10,083 nucleotides of DNA, taken from NCBI GenBank assembly GCA_030673645.1, contig DAOVIO010000147.1, positions 1 through 10,083 on the forward strand, read 5' to 3'. The notes under the pieces are model-generated. The model was not told the origin of the DNA, did not search any database, and was given only the letters and a program-made list of their open reading frames with translations. Each line of letters starts with the position of its first letter. Position 1 is the stretch's first letter. Source of the DNA: JAGLSB01 sp023135955 (GTDB lineage Bacteria; Bacteroidota; Bacteroidia; Bacteroidales; GCA-2748055). Shown here one piece after another: positions 1 to 7,205 of the stretch. Position numbers and translations under genes: made by a program.

Positions 1-96
1 AGCAAACCTGAAACCTCAAACCTTAAACAGCAACTGAAAGGAGCAAACCTGAAACCTCAAACCTTAAACAGCGACTGAAAGGAGCAAACCTGAAAC
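1..96. repeat. 41-bp tandem repeat with inner heptamer period
   Basis: Two full 41-bp units (1-41 and 42-82) differ at a single base (caactg versus cgactg), and a third unit breaks off after 14 bases (83-96). Inside each unit is a shorter 7-bp rhythm, aaacctg/aaacctc/aaacctt/aaacagc; read on the minus strand this is TTTNAGG. The array reaches the left window edge, so its full copy number is unknown. It lies just downstream of the trkH stop codon, and I see no intrinsic terminator between the two. It contains no open frame of note. Similar AAACCT-type heptamer runs are, from memory, common between genes in Bacteroidota; the function is unknown. Confidence 0.9.
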
Positions 97-117
97 TATT
101 CAAACAATTTCATATAC

Positions 118-1566
118 TTACTTTCTCCAGAATTCCGGTGAAAAAAGTACAATAACCGTAAAGAGTTCTAATCGTCCGACAAGCATCAAAAAAGAAAGAA
201 ACCATTTCCCGAAAACAGGCAATTGACTATAATTACTCATTGGCCCAACGTCTCCAATACCAGGACCAATATTCCCCAAACTTGCAGCTGCAGCTCCCAT
301 TGATGTTGGTAAGTCACAGCCCAGGGCAGATAAAACGATCATACTGCTAATCAGAATTAACAAATAGAAAGAGACAAAGGCAAGTACATTTGTAATTATC
401 TGAGGATCAACAGAACATTTATTCAATCTGACAGGCAGTACTGCATTTGGATGGATTAAGCGCTTTAACTCCAGCGCTGAATTCTTAAACAACAATACCA
501 CCCTTACAATTTTAACACCGCCCCCAGTACTTCCTGCAGAACCTCCGAAAAACATAAGAACGATAATCAACATTCCCAAAATAGGCACCCACGAAAGATA
601 ATTTGAAGTTACATACCCGGTTGTTGTCATAATGCTCACAACCTGGAATATTGAACTCCTGAAAGAATTCTCAATCCCCTTATCCGTTGTCAGGTACATT
701 ATTATTGAAATAATAAGAGTGAAGACTAGCACAAAAGAAAGATAATATTTGAATTCTTCATTCTGAGTTATTTTCTTAAATCTTAAATGAAGAGCAAAAT
801 AGGAAAGCGTAAAATTAGCACCAGCCAGAATCATGAAAAAAGTAATGACATATTGAATATATGGAGAATCCCAATATCCAATAGATGCTTGTTTAGTTGA
901 ATAACCACCTGTAGACATAGTTGTAAATCCATGGTTGATGGCATCAAACAGCTTCATATCACCTATCCACAGTAGAATTATTTCGGTGAAAGTAAAGATA
1001 ATATAGATATACCATAATCTTTTCGCAGTCTCCTTAATCCTGGGATGCAGTTTATCTGGTGTTGGCCCCGGCACTTCTGCAATAAAAAGCTGCATACCAC
1101 CAATCCCCAACAATGGTAGTACTGCAAGAGACAGAACAATGATTCCCATTCCTCCCAGCCACTGTGTTAAACTACGCCAGAATAATAATCCATGAGATAA
1201 TGATTCTATATCATTCAAAATTGTAGCTCCGGTTGTCGTGAATCCTGAAATTGTTTCAAAAAAAGCATCTGTATATGATGGGATTGCTCCTGTTAGAATA
1301 TAGGGTAAGGATCCGAACACAGAAAATAGAATCCACGCCATAACCACTATAATATACCCATCGCGTTTAGATATAGTTTTTTCAGCTTTATGATTAATAA
1401 AGTATGAAAAACCACCTACAAGAATTGTAATCAGTCCGGAGATTAAAAAATACAAACTATCATGTTCACCATATATCAACGTCACCGGGATTGTTAAAAA
1501 CATAAAGAGGCCTTCAATAATCAGAAGAAAACCTAATAATTTAATTATGATGCGAATGTTTATCAT
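118..1566 (-). CDS. trkH: TrkH-family potassium uptake channel subunit
   Basis: This is the membrane subunit of a Trk K+ uptake system, importing K+ across the inner membrane when gated by TrkA. The 482-residue length matches typical TrkH (about 480). All four pore loops with selectivity-filter glycines are visible: TTTGAT at residues 110-115, STGGYS at 218-223, TTTGYVT at 314-320 and SLGNIGPG at 429-436. The glycine-rich intramembrane gate loop GGSAGSTGGG is at 341-350, and GRLELFT, near-invariant in TrkH, is at 464-470. Hydrophobic helices fill the rest of the chain. The ATG lies 12 bp after the trkA stop, so the two genes form one minus-strand operon with trkA first. No strong Shine-Dalgarno site precedes it. 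TrkH is preferred over KtrB because of the length and the partner with two RCK units. Downstream lies only the 41-bp repeat. Confidence 0.96.
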   Translation of the reverse strand: MINIRIIIKLLGFLLIIEGLFMFLTIPVTLIYGEHDSLYFLISGLITILVGGFSYFINHKAEKTISKRDGYIIVVMAWILFSVFGSLPYILTGAIPSYTDAFFETISGFTTTGATILNDIESLSHGLLFWRSLTQWLGGMGIIVLSLAVLPLLGIGGMQLFIAEVPGPTPDKLHPRIKETAKRLWYIYIIFTFTEIILLWIGDMKLFDAINHGFTTMSTGGYSTKQASIGYWDSPYIQYVITFFMILAGANFTLSYFALHLRFKKITQNEEFKYYLSFVLVFTLIISIIMYLTTDKGIENSFRSSIFQVVSIMTTTGYVTSNYLSWVPILGMLIIVLMFFGGSAGSTGGGVKIVRVVLLFKNSALELKRLIHPNAVLPVRLNKCSVDPQIITNVLAFVSFYLLILISSMIVLSALGCDLPTSMGAAAASLGNIGPGIGDVGPMSNYSQLPVFGKWFLSFLMLVGRLELFTVIVLFSPEFWRK

Positions 1567-1578
1567 GAAAATAGGCTA

Positions 1579-2919
1579 TCAGTTGAAAAATTTGCCTACA
1601 GAAGGTACTGAAGTAGGAAGAGCAAAAACTACCACCTTATCTCCAACAATTATCTCAGTTTCTCCTCTTGCAATAATTCCTTTTCCCTTTCTTATTATTC
1701 CTCCAATTATAGCATCCTGAGGGAAATCAATGTCTCGTAGTCTCCCTTTTGTTACCATTGCATCATTTTTAACTTTGAATTCCATAACTTCAGCATCTGT
1801 TCCGGTAAGACATCTGATTGCGGATACTTCAGTAGACATCGTAAACCTGAAAATACGACTGGCAGTAATGAGTTTCTTATTTACAATAGTATCGATCCCA
1901 ATATTCTCAGCAAGAGGAATATAATCGATATTCTCTACTTCAGCAATTGTTTTTTTAACTCCCATTCTCTTAGCAAGAAGGCATGCAAGTATATTTGTTT
2001 CAGAATTTCCCGTAACTGCTACAAATGCATCCATTTTTGAGAGTCCTTCCTGAGTCAATAATTCAACATTGGAGCCATCACCATTAATTACCAGGCAATT
2101 ATCAAGGTCATTTGTAATCTTATATGATTTTTCCTTATCAATTTCCACAAGCTTAACATAATGCTGTTCTCCCAAATCCCTTGCAGTCCTTACACCTATT
2201 CTACTCCCACCCAATATCATGATATTTCTTACTTCAATATTTTCTTTACCAGTATACCGTAACAAATTATTGCCTCCTCCTCTATGTGATACAACATATA
2301 CAAGATCTCCTAACTGAAAACGATCGTGTCCACGTGGAATAATGGTATGTCCATTACGAGTAATTGCAACAGCCCTATAAGCAGGAATTTCGCCAGGTTC
2401 AGTAGTCTCTATCAGGCTTTTATTAATAATGGGAGCACTCTCTTCGAGTTTAAAAGCAAAAAGATTAAGCTCTCCTCCAGCAAAATCAACGACATCGCTT
2501 GTACTAGTTTGTGACAGCAGACCTACAATCTCTCTGGCTGCAATTTTCTCAGGATAAATAAGATAATCAATCCCCAAACTAATAAACATTTCCTTATTCG
2601 CTGAATATAGGTACTCCTGATTATCAATTCTGGCTATAGTCTTTTTCGCTCCTAACTGCTTACCAAGAATTGCTGCCGAAATATTTGTAGACTCACCTTG
2701 AGTAACAGCAACAAAAAGATCTGCCTTTTTTATCCCAGCTTCTTTCAAAATACCAATTGATATTGCACTTCCTTCAAGAGTGAGGACATCAAGACTGGAA
2801 GATATTTCCTTTAATCTGTCAGCATCTGTATCAATTAGAATAATATCATGATTTTCATTGCTCAGCATTTTTGCGAGATGTGCTCCTACAGCACCACCAC
2901 CGGCAAGAATTATTTTCAT
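1579..2919 (-). CDS. trkA: TrkA, NAD-binding regulatory subunit of Trk K+ uptake
   Basis: This is the cytoplasmic peripheral subunit that gates TrkH in response to nucleotides. The 446-residue protein has the duplicated architecture typical of TrkA. RCK-N domain 1 has the Rossmann loop GGGAVG at residues 7-12 and the acidic D30 that binds the ribose; a TrkA_C domain follows at about 140-215. RCK-N domain 2 has GGSRIG at 237-242 and E259, with a second TrkA_C domain at about 365-446. The repeated stretches AVTQGESTNI (71-80) and AVTGNSETNI (301-310) show the internal duplication clearly. In the second loop the central glycine of GxGxxG is serine (S239), so the two sites may bind ligand differently. 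An in-frame TAA two codons upstream of the ATG fixes this start. The gene leads the trkA-trkH operon; its promoter should lie in the repeat-bearing spacer upstream, but I see no convincing consensus there. Confidence 0.96.
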   Translation of the reverse strand: MKIILAGGGAVGAHLAKMLSNENHDIILIDTDADRLKEISSSLDVLTLEGSAISIGILKEAGIKKADLFVAVTQGESTNISAAILGKQLGAKKTIARIDNQEYLYSANKEMFISLGIDYLIYPEKIAAREIVGLLSQTSTSDVVDFAGGELNLFAFKLEESAPIINKSLIETTEPGEIPAYRAVAITRNGHTIIPRGHDRFQLGDLVYVVSHRGGGNNLLRYTGKENIEVRNIMILGGSRIGVRTARDLGEQHYVKLVEIDKEKSYKITNDLDNCLVINGDGSNVELLTQEGLSKMDAFVAVTGNSETNILACLLAKRMGVKKTIAEVENIDYIPLAENIGIDTIVNKKLITASRIFRFTMSTEVSAIRCLTGTDAEVMEFKVKNDAMVTKGRLRDIDFPQDAIIGGIIRKGKGIIARGETEIIVGDKVVVFALPTSVPSVGKFFN

Positions 2920-2983
2920 TAGTTAAAACTTGATTTAAATTACTTTTGAACTATTAAGTTCCTTTAAGATGCTACAAATCAAC

Positions 2984-3051
2984 TACCTCGCAGCAGAACT
3001 ACCGAGGTATAAATAGGAAAATTATGTTCTATCGCAGCAAGCTACGAGGAA
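2984..3051. repeat. Pair of REP-like hairpins between comEC and trkA
   Basis: Two related imperfect palindromes lie 17 bp apart. The first has a 7-bp perfect stem, TACCTCG at 2984-2990 and CGAGGTA at 3003-3009, around a 12-nt loop. The second (3027-3051) centres on TCGcAGCAAGCTaCGA at 3032-3047, which folds back with one mismatch, and its outer arms TTCTATCG/CGAGGAA pair imperfectly. Both share the core CGCAGCA...CTAC-CGAGG, so they look like diverged copies of one element. The CTCGTAGCTTGCTGCGA form seen on the minus strand resembles REP elements that are mobilised by IS200-like REP-associated transposases in Bacteroidota; that link is from memory. No transposase is in the window. The rest of the spacer 2920-3137 holds nothing else I can name. 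Confidence 0.7.
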
Positions 3052-3137
3052 TATTACCCAATTAACGAGCAAAAAACAGGGCAAATTAAAGCATATTCTA
3101 CATAACTGCCTAAAGGAATTGACTTTTTTTTCTAGAA

Positions 3138-5246
3138 TTACTTAATTTCCACACCTACGGCACCAGATTCCTTAACAAAATAATAATGATCATCTACAAA
3201 TTTAAACCATGAAGAATAAACATTACAAGACGGAGAAATAATTATCTTCCCGGAGTTAAAAATCTTTTGCTCCTTAAAACTCGAATTAAGGTTTGGATCA
3301 AAAATAAGTAATGCCTCACTATCAATCATTAATTCTCCTTCATATGCAAATATTCCCGCGCAATCGCCAATAAATATTATATTTTTCTTTCCCATAGTTA
3401 TAACCGAATTATTTTTTCCGGGTAATTGCTGACAAGAAAATTCAGTATTAAAATTCTTCAGACTATCTACATGAATAAACTCAGGAATCTTCGAGTAGGT
3501 CCTGATCCAGTAATTATCAGTATAATAGTTCAAATCCTTGCTAATATTCTCTGATTCAAGATTATGAATGAGGTAATGATTTTCTCCAATTATAATATCT
3601 ACAGCAAGAGTATTTGGAACATTAAATATCATAAGGTTCGTTAGTGGTTTGTTCCCAAACCGGTAAATCCCAAAGCAGAAAAAGATCATTAGAGTAGCTA
3701 CTGATAACTTGATATATATCAGTTTCTTATGATGGATAAATATCAATAATAGCAAGGCAAAAAATAATAGTAAAAACATTTGGAAAAGATTAATATTTAG
3801 ACCTTCTGCAGTAGAAAAGGGAAGTGAAGTAACTAGATTCACTGATTTTATTAGAAGACTACTAAAAAAAATTAAAATACTTAATAATAAATCATAAATG
3901 AGGGGAACCATAATAAAGCAAATTGAGCATATGAAAATCATCATTAAGATTGTAACTAAAGGGATAACAAGGATATTTGAGAATATGAAATAGATCGGAA
4001 ACTGATGAAAATAGAATATAGCAAGAGGAAAGGTGAAAATTTGGGCAGCAATACTTACTGAAATCAAATCAAGAAACCAGTTCATAATGACTGATCTGGA
4101 TATGAGTAACTTTTTTAGCAATGGTTGAAAAAACAATATACTCAGAACAGCAGCATAGGAAAACTGGAAACCCACATCCAATAATAAAATTGGGTTTATT
4201 AACAGTTGTATAAAAGCAGAAAGTAATACTGTATTATAAACTGAAGAATCTCGCAATATTAAATTCCCAAAACTCACAAGACTAAACATTAAACATGAGC
4301 GGGTTACCGATGGTGACATTCCAGTAATGCTTGCATATGTCCACAATAAAGTTGTAATAAGAAAAAACTGGATTATTCTTCCGGTAAAAGTTGATTTTAA
4401 AAAACCTGTTAAAAACCCAATGAACATCCATATGAGTCCAACATGAAGACCAGATACTGCCATTACATGTATTGCTCCTGCATCAGCAAAATCAGATTTA
4501 ATTCCCGATTCGAGGAGTTCTTTTGAACCCAGTGTAATGGCCACTAAGACTGCCTTTTCTTCCTGAAATTCACCTGGGAAAAAATTAACAATTTTATTTT
4601 TTACGAATTCCCTGAACGATTTACATTTATAAAGAAATGTTTCATTCTTTATTCCTAAACTTTGCCAATTCTCGGATTTCACATATGAGGTAAAAAAAAT
4701 ATTCTTTCTTTTCAACCATTTGGCATAGTTAAATTCATATGGATTACCATTGTTCTTAACCGGAACTAACCGAGACTTAATGATTAAATGCTCACCTGGT
4801 TCTGGTAAAAATTCTATTTCACCGGTTTTCTCGAAATAAGAATTTACAAAAATAGTCTCTTCGAAGGCTAAGCTATCAGTAAAGCAGTAGATCAACTTTA
4901 ATTTAAGGAGTGTAGTTTTATTTTTTTCTATAGGTGTATCAACGACTTCAGAAAGATAAACTATATCTGTTTTTGGATTATAATCCGGATTGACATTCCT
5001 TTTCCCTTGAAAATTCCCGAATAATAAGAAAGAGAATAAAACTAAAGCAATTTGTGTCCATTTAATAAAATACTTCCTGAGTAAAAAGGAAATTAAGTTT
5101 AACAGTAAAAAGAAATGCATGAAGTCCTGACTATTGAAAGTCAATGATTCAGGATACAAATACCCCGACAACCATCCTAAAATATACAGAAATAATGGCC
5201 GAATAACGGGAATTGCCTTTATCTGTTCATAAAAAGGAATCTTCAT
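3138..5246 (-). CDS. comEC: ComEC/Rec2-family competence DNA channel, nuclease-like domain degenerate
   Basis: This polytopic inner-membrane protein is predicted to carry single-stranded DNA into the cytoplasm during natural transformation. Of its 702 residues, about 1-80 hold N-terminal membrane helices and about 85-200 an extracytoplasmic DUF4131/OB-like region. The Competence domain spans about 230-510, with the hallmark IHVMAVSGLHVGL at 259-271, GMSPSVTRSCLM at 309-320, LLDVGFQFSYAAV at 355-367 and NILVIPLVT at 424-432. From about 535 a soluble tail stands where classical ComEC has a metallo-beta-lactamase domain, but no HxHxDH motif is present, so the tail looks like a non-catalytic remnant. 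In-frame TAG directly precedes the ATG, and AAAGGAG sits just upstream, so the start is firm. It appears monocistronic and is divergent from the DHOD-like gene. No terminator hairpin follows, only an A-run. Confidence 0.93.
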   Translation of the reverse strand: MKIPFYEQIKAIPVIRPLFLYILGWLSGYLYPESLTFNSQDFMHFFLLLNLISFLLRKYFIKWTQIALVLFSFLLFGNFQGKRNVNPDYNPKTDIVYLSEVVDTPIEKNKTTLLKLKLIYCFTDSLAFEETIFVNSYFEKTGEIEFLPEPGEHLIIKSRLVPVKNNGNPYEFNYAKWLKRKNIFFTSYVKSENWQSLGIKNETFLYKCKSFREFVKNKIVNFFPGEFQEEKAVLVAITLGSKELLESGIKSDFADAGAIHVMAVSGLHVGLIWMFIGFLTGFLKSTFTGRIIQFFLITTLLWTYASITGMSPSVTRSCLMFSLVSFGNLILRDSSVYNTVLLSAFIQLLINPILLLDVGFQFSYAAVLSILFFQPLLKKLLISRSVIMNWFLDLISVSIAAQIFTFPLAIFYFHQFPIYFIFSNILVIPLVTILMMIFICSICFIMVPLIYDLLLSILIFFSSLLIKSVNLVTSLPFSTAEGLNINLFQMFLLLFFALLLLIFIHHKKLIYIKLSVATLMIFFCFGIYRFGNKPLTNLMIFNVPNTLAVDIIIGENHYLIHNLESENISKDLNYYTDNYWIRTYSKIPEFIHVDSLKNFNTEFSCQQLPGKNNSVITMGKKNIIFIGDCAGIFAYEGELMIDSEALLIFDPNLNSSFKEQKIFNSGKIIISPSCNVYSSWFKFVDDHYYFVKESGAVGVEIK

Positions 5247-5249
5247 CTA

Positions 5250-5256
5250 CTCCTTT
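5250..5256 (-). promoter_or_regulatory. Strong Shine-Dalgarno site of comEC
   Basis: On the minus strand AAAGGAG lies three bases (TAG) before the comEC ATG. It is the only near-consensus ribosome binding site ahead of a gene in this window; the other starts have A/T-rich leaders. Together with the in-frame TAG between site and ATG it decides the comEC start. The three-base gap is shorter than the usual five to eight. Confidence 0.75.
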
Positions 5257-5373
5257 ATTGAAAAAAGGGTCAATTATCGCACAGACTTTTATTTTTTTTC
5301 GAACAATATGCTTAAAAAGATGTTTAATCAATGCTATTGTAAAAGAAATGTATAATTTTTATATCCACATATC

Positions 5374-6387
5374 ATGATTAACCTTAGAACAAATTATCTT
5401 GGTTTGGAGCTTAAGAATCCAATTATCGTAGGTGCAAGCGACCTTGTTACAAAAATAGAAAATCTCAAGACTGCTGAGGAAGCCGGAGCTGCAGCCATCG
5501 TATATAAATCATTATTTGAGGAGCAGATTCACTTAGAGAATCTGCAAATGGACAAGCAAATGCATGCTTATAATAACAGAAATCCTGAGATGGAGAAGCT
5601 TTTCCCAGATATTACTCATGCTGGTCCCCAGGAGTTCCTTCATAATTTCAGAAAGGCCAAAGAAGCCATAAATATTCCTCTAATAGCAAGTTTTAATGCC
5701 GTCTATAATGAATCATGGATAGATTACTCCAAACTTTTAGAAGATTCCGGAGCTGATGCATTGGAATTAAATCTATACTGTGTTCCTGATGATTTCGAAA
5801 GAGAAGGAAGAAATATTCTTGAAGAGCAACTTGCAATTGTAAAAGAAATTAAAAAGATCATGAATATTCCGGTAAGTGTAAAGCTTAGTCCAAACTACAC
5901 AAACTTGCTAGAAGTGGTTTCTCAGATGGATAAAGCAGGTGCTGATGGTTTTGTTCTTTTTAACAAAATGTTTCAACCAGATATCGATCTTGAAAGGGAA
6001 GAACATATTTCTCCATTTTATCTGAGTTCTGAAAATGATTATAGATTAGCTTTACGATATGCAGGTCTTCTATATGGAAATACTGCTGCAAGCATTTGTG
6101 CTGCAGGAGGAATATTTCAAGGAAAAGATATTATCAAACTCATATTAGCAGGTGCCGATGCAGTTCAAATTGTAAGTAGCCTTTATAAATTTAAGATTTC
6201 ACATATTGCTACAATGCTAAAAGATATTGAGGATTGGATGGAGAAGAAGGGATATAAATCTCTAAGAGACTTAAGTGGAAAACTCTCCAAGAAAAAAACC
6301 GGCGATCCTTATGTTTATAAGAGAGCTCAGTATATTGAGTTATTATTGAAGTCTGGGGAATTAACGAAGGAATTTAGTCTAAGGTAG
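5374..6387 (+). CDS. Dihydroorotate dehydrogenase-like FMN oxidoreductase
   Basis: This 337-residue soluble TIM-barrel flavoprotein belongs to the DHOD-like group and is probably not a pyrimidine-pathway PyrD. Visible family features are NPIIVGAS at 15-22 (first strand, FMN contact), K45 on strand two, ELNLYCVP at 131-138 with the class 1 catalytic-base cysteine position at C136, VSVKLSP at 168-174 with the FMN-binding K170, N197, AAGGIF at 243-248 and GADAVQIVSSLY at 260-271 (phosphate-binding end). Compared with class 1A DHOD, the orotate-binding NSMGLPN loop is absent (residues about 60-75 differ) and the CPN asparagine is replaced (CVP), so the substrate is likely different. It is the only plus-strand gene, alone in its transcription unit, with no pyrK partner. 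From memory, this family is often found near nifJ, which lies here about 1.4 kb away. No Shine-Dalgarno site precedes the ATG. Confidence 0.88.
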   Translation: MINLRTNYLGLELKNPIIVGASDLVTKIENLKTAEEAGAAAIVYKSLFEEQIHLENLQMDKQMHAYNNRNPEMEKLFPDITHAGPQEFLHNFRKAKEAINIPLIASFNAVYNESWIDYSKLLEDSGADALELNLYCVPDDFEREGRNILEEQLAIVKEIKKIMNIPVSVKLSPNYTNLLEVVSQMDKAGADGFVLFNKMFQPDIDLEREEHISPFYLSSENDYRLALRYAGLLYGNTAASICAAGGIFQGKDIIKLILAGADAVQIVSSLYKFKISHIATMLKDIEDWMEKKGYKSLRDLSGKLSKKKTGDPYVYKRAQYIELLLKSGELTKEFSLR

Positions 6388-6426
6388 TGTGATGGTGTGA
6401 TGGTGTGATGGTGTGATGGTGTGATG
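6387..6426 (+). repeat. Five perfect tandem 8-bp units (gtgtgatg)
   Basis: Five identical copies of gtgtgatg run without interruption. The first base of the array is also the last base of the TAG stop codon of the DHOD-like gene. Perfect identity suggests recent slippage. Because the array lies after the stop, copy-number changes would not alter the protein. If the stop were read through, an in-frame TGA occurs within the array after a few codons. Confidence 0.95.
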
Positions 6427-6444
6427 ATTTAATAGAGTTACTGG

Positions 6445-6486
6445 GGCATTGAGCGAAGCCGAAATGAGCCGAAATGAGCCGAAAGA
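6445..6486. repeat. 10-bp tandem repeat (gaaatgagcc) with small palindrome
   Basis: Two exact 10-bp copies (6461-6470, 6471-6480) are flanked by partial ones, giving three AGCCGAA motifs at 6457, 6467 and 6477. The left part, cattgagcgaagccgaaatg (6447-6466), has CATT/AATG ends and resembles the TTGAGCGAAG-type repeats that I recall between genes of Bacteroidota. AGCCGAA is the reverse complement of TTCGGCT at 6570-6576 in the GC-rich patch downstream, so the two could pair in RNA. No coding frame is present. Confidence 0.75.
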
Positions 6487-6558
6487 ATGGAAGATTATCT
6501 TTTATACCCGGTACTAGAACCAAGTGGAACGAGCTCAACGACTGAAGTTAAACCAGTA

Positions 6559-6611
6559 CCCTTCGACCCTTCGGCTAGCACAGGGGCCGCAGGCTCAGGG
6601 CGGCGCCCAGG
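6559..6611. repeat. GC-rich intergenic element with nested CCCT/AGGG arms
   Basis: This 53-bp patch is about 75% GC in otherwise AT-rich DNA. It has an outer CCCT (6559-6562)/AGGG (6597-6600) pair, an inner CCCT (6567-6570)/AGGG (6582-6585) pair, the palindrome GCTAGC at 6574-6579 and GGCGCC at 6602-6607. The outer arms CCCTTCGAC and GCTCAGGGCGGCG look like the halves of a short dispersed element that I recall from Bacteroidota spacers, with extra sequence between them. It ends about 10 bp before the def stop codon, so it lies at the 3' end of the ruvX-def transcript. The remaining stretch 6487-6558 shows only a GGTACT/AGTACC inverted pair with a long loop. Confidence 0.6.
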
Positions 6612-6620
6612 AACCATATC

Positions 6621-7181
6621 TCACTTTTTCAAATGCTTAATTTTGTAATGGACATCTATCTTTCCTTTTGAGATTGCATATAGTTTAGCCTTAAGTAATC
6701 TTTTGCGTATCGGACTAATTTTGTCAACAAACATTATTCCATCAAGGTGATCATATTCATGTTGGATAATACGGGCTCTGATACCATCGTATTCTTCATC
6801 ATAAAAATTCCATTCCTGATCATAGTATTGAATTCTTATTTTATCTTGTCTGGAAACATCTTCCCTAATATCGGGGATACTTAAACAGCCCTCATTAAAG
6901 ATCCATTCGTCACCACTCTCCTCCAATATAACCGGATTAATAAATACTTTTCGAAAATCTTTTACATACTCTTCATCCTCACTATCAATTTCGGATGCAT
7001 CGACTATAAATAAGCGCAGAGATTCCCCAACCTGAGGGGCGGCAAGTCCAACGCCTTCAGCAGTTTTTATTGTCTCAAACATTTCTTCTATAAAAATGTC
7101 GAGGCCTTCAAAATTCTTATCAATTTCCTGTGCTTTCTTTCTTAACACAGATGTTCCATAAACATAAACAGGATAAATCAT
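6621..7181 (-). CDS. def: Peptide deformylase
   Basis: This enzyme removes the formyl group from the N-terminal methionine of newly made proteins in the cytoplasm, using a metal ion (normally Fe2+). The 186-residue protein has all three family motifs: GVGLAAPQ at 43-50, EGCLS at 97-101 with the metal ligand C99, and QHEYDH at 140-145 with ligands H141 and H145 and catalytic E142. Motif I in the GxGxAAxQ form with EGCLS fits the bacterial type 1 group, and the length is slightly above the usual 165-180 through an acidic insert near 65-72 (SEDEEY). The gene follows ruvX with a 24-bp gap, so it is probably co-transcribed with it. It converges on the DHOD-like gene across the repeat-rich spacer. 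No Shine-Dalgarno site is visible before the ATG. Confidence 0.97.
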   Translation of the reverse strand: MIYPVYVYGTSVLRKKAQEIDKNFEGLDIFIEEMFETIKTAEGVGLAAPQVGESLRLFIVDASEIDSEDEEYVKDFRKVFINPVILEESGDEWIFNEGCLSIPDIREDVSRQDKIRIQYYDQEWNFYDEEYDGIRARIIQHEYDHLDGIMFVDKISPIRKRLLKAKLYAISKGKIDVHYKIKHLKK

Positions 7182-7205
7182 TATAAAAATTATTCTATTA
7201 TACTT

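Noticed and set aside
1..96. CRISPR array
   Set aside because: The 41-bp units are contiguous with no variable spacers, and no cas gene is nearby.
1730..1924. Small plus-strand open frame inside trkA
   Set aside because: It is antisense to a well-supported conserved gene, has no ribosome binding site and no recognisable domain; the same applies to the small antisense frames at 2326-2514, 7254-7448 and 7351-7542.
5351..5356. TATAAT as a promoter -10 box for the DHOD-like gene
   Set aside because: There is no -35 partner at a suitable distance, the leader is AT-rich so the hexamer is expected by chance, and Bacteroidota use a different consensus.
6387..6426. Coding extension or phase-variable tail of the DHOD-like protein
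   Set aside because: The array starts on the last base of the stop codon, and a further in-frame TGA lies within it, so repeat number cannot change the protein.
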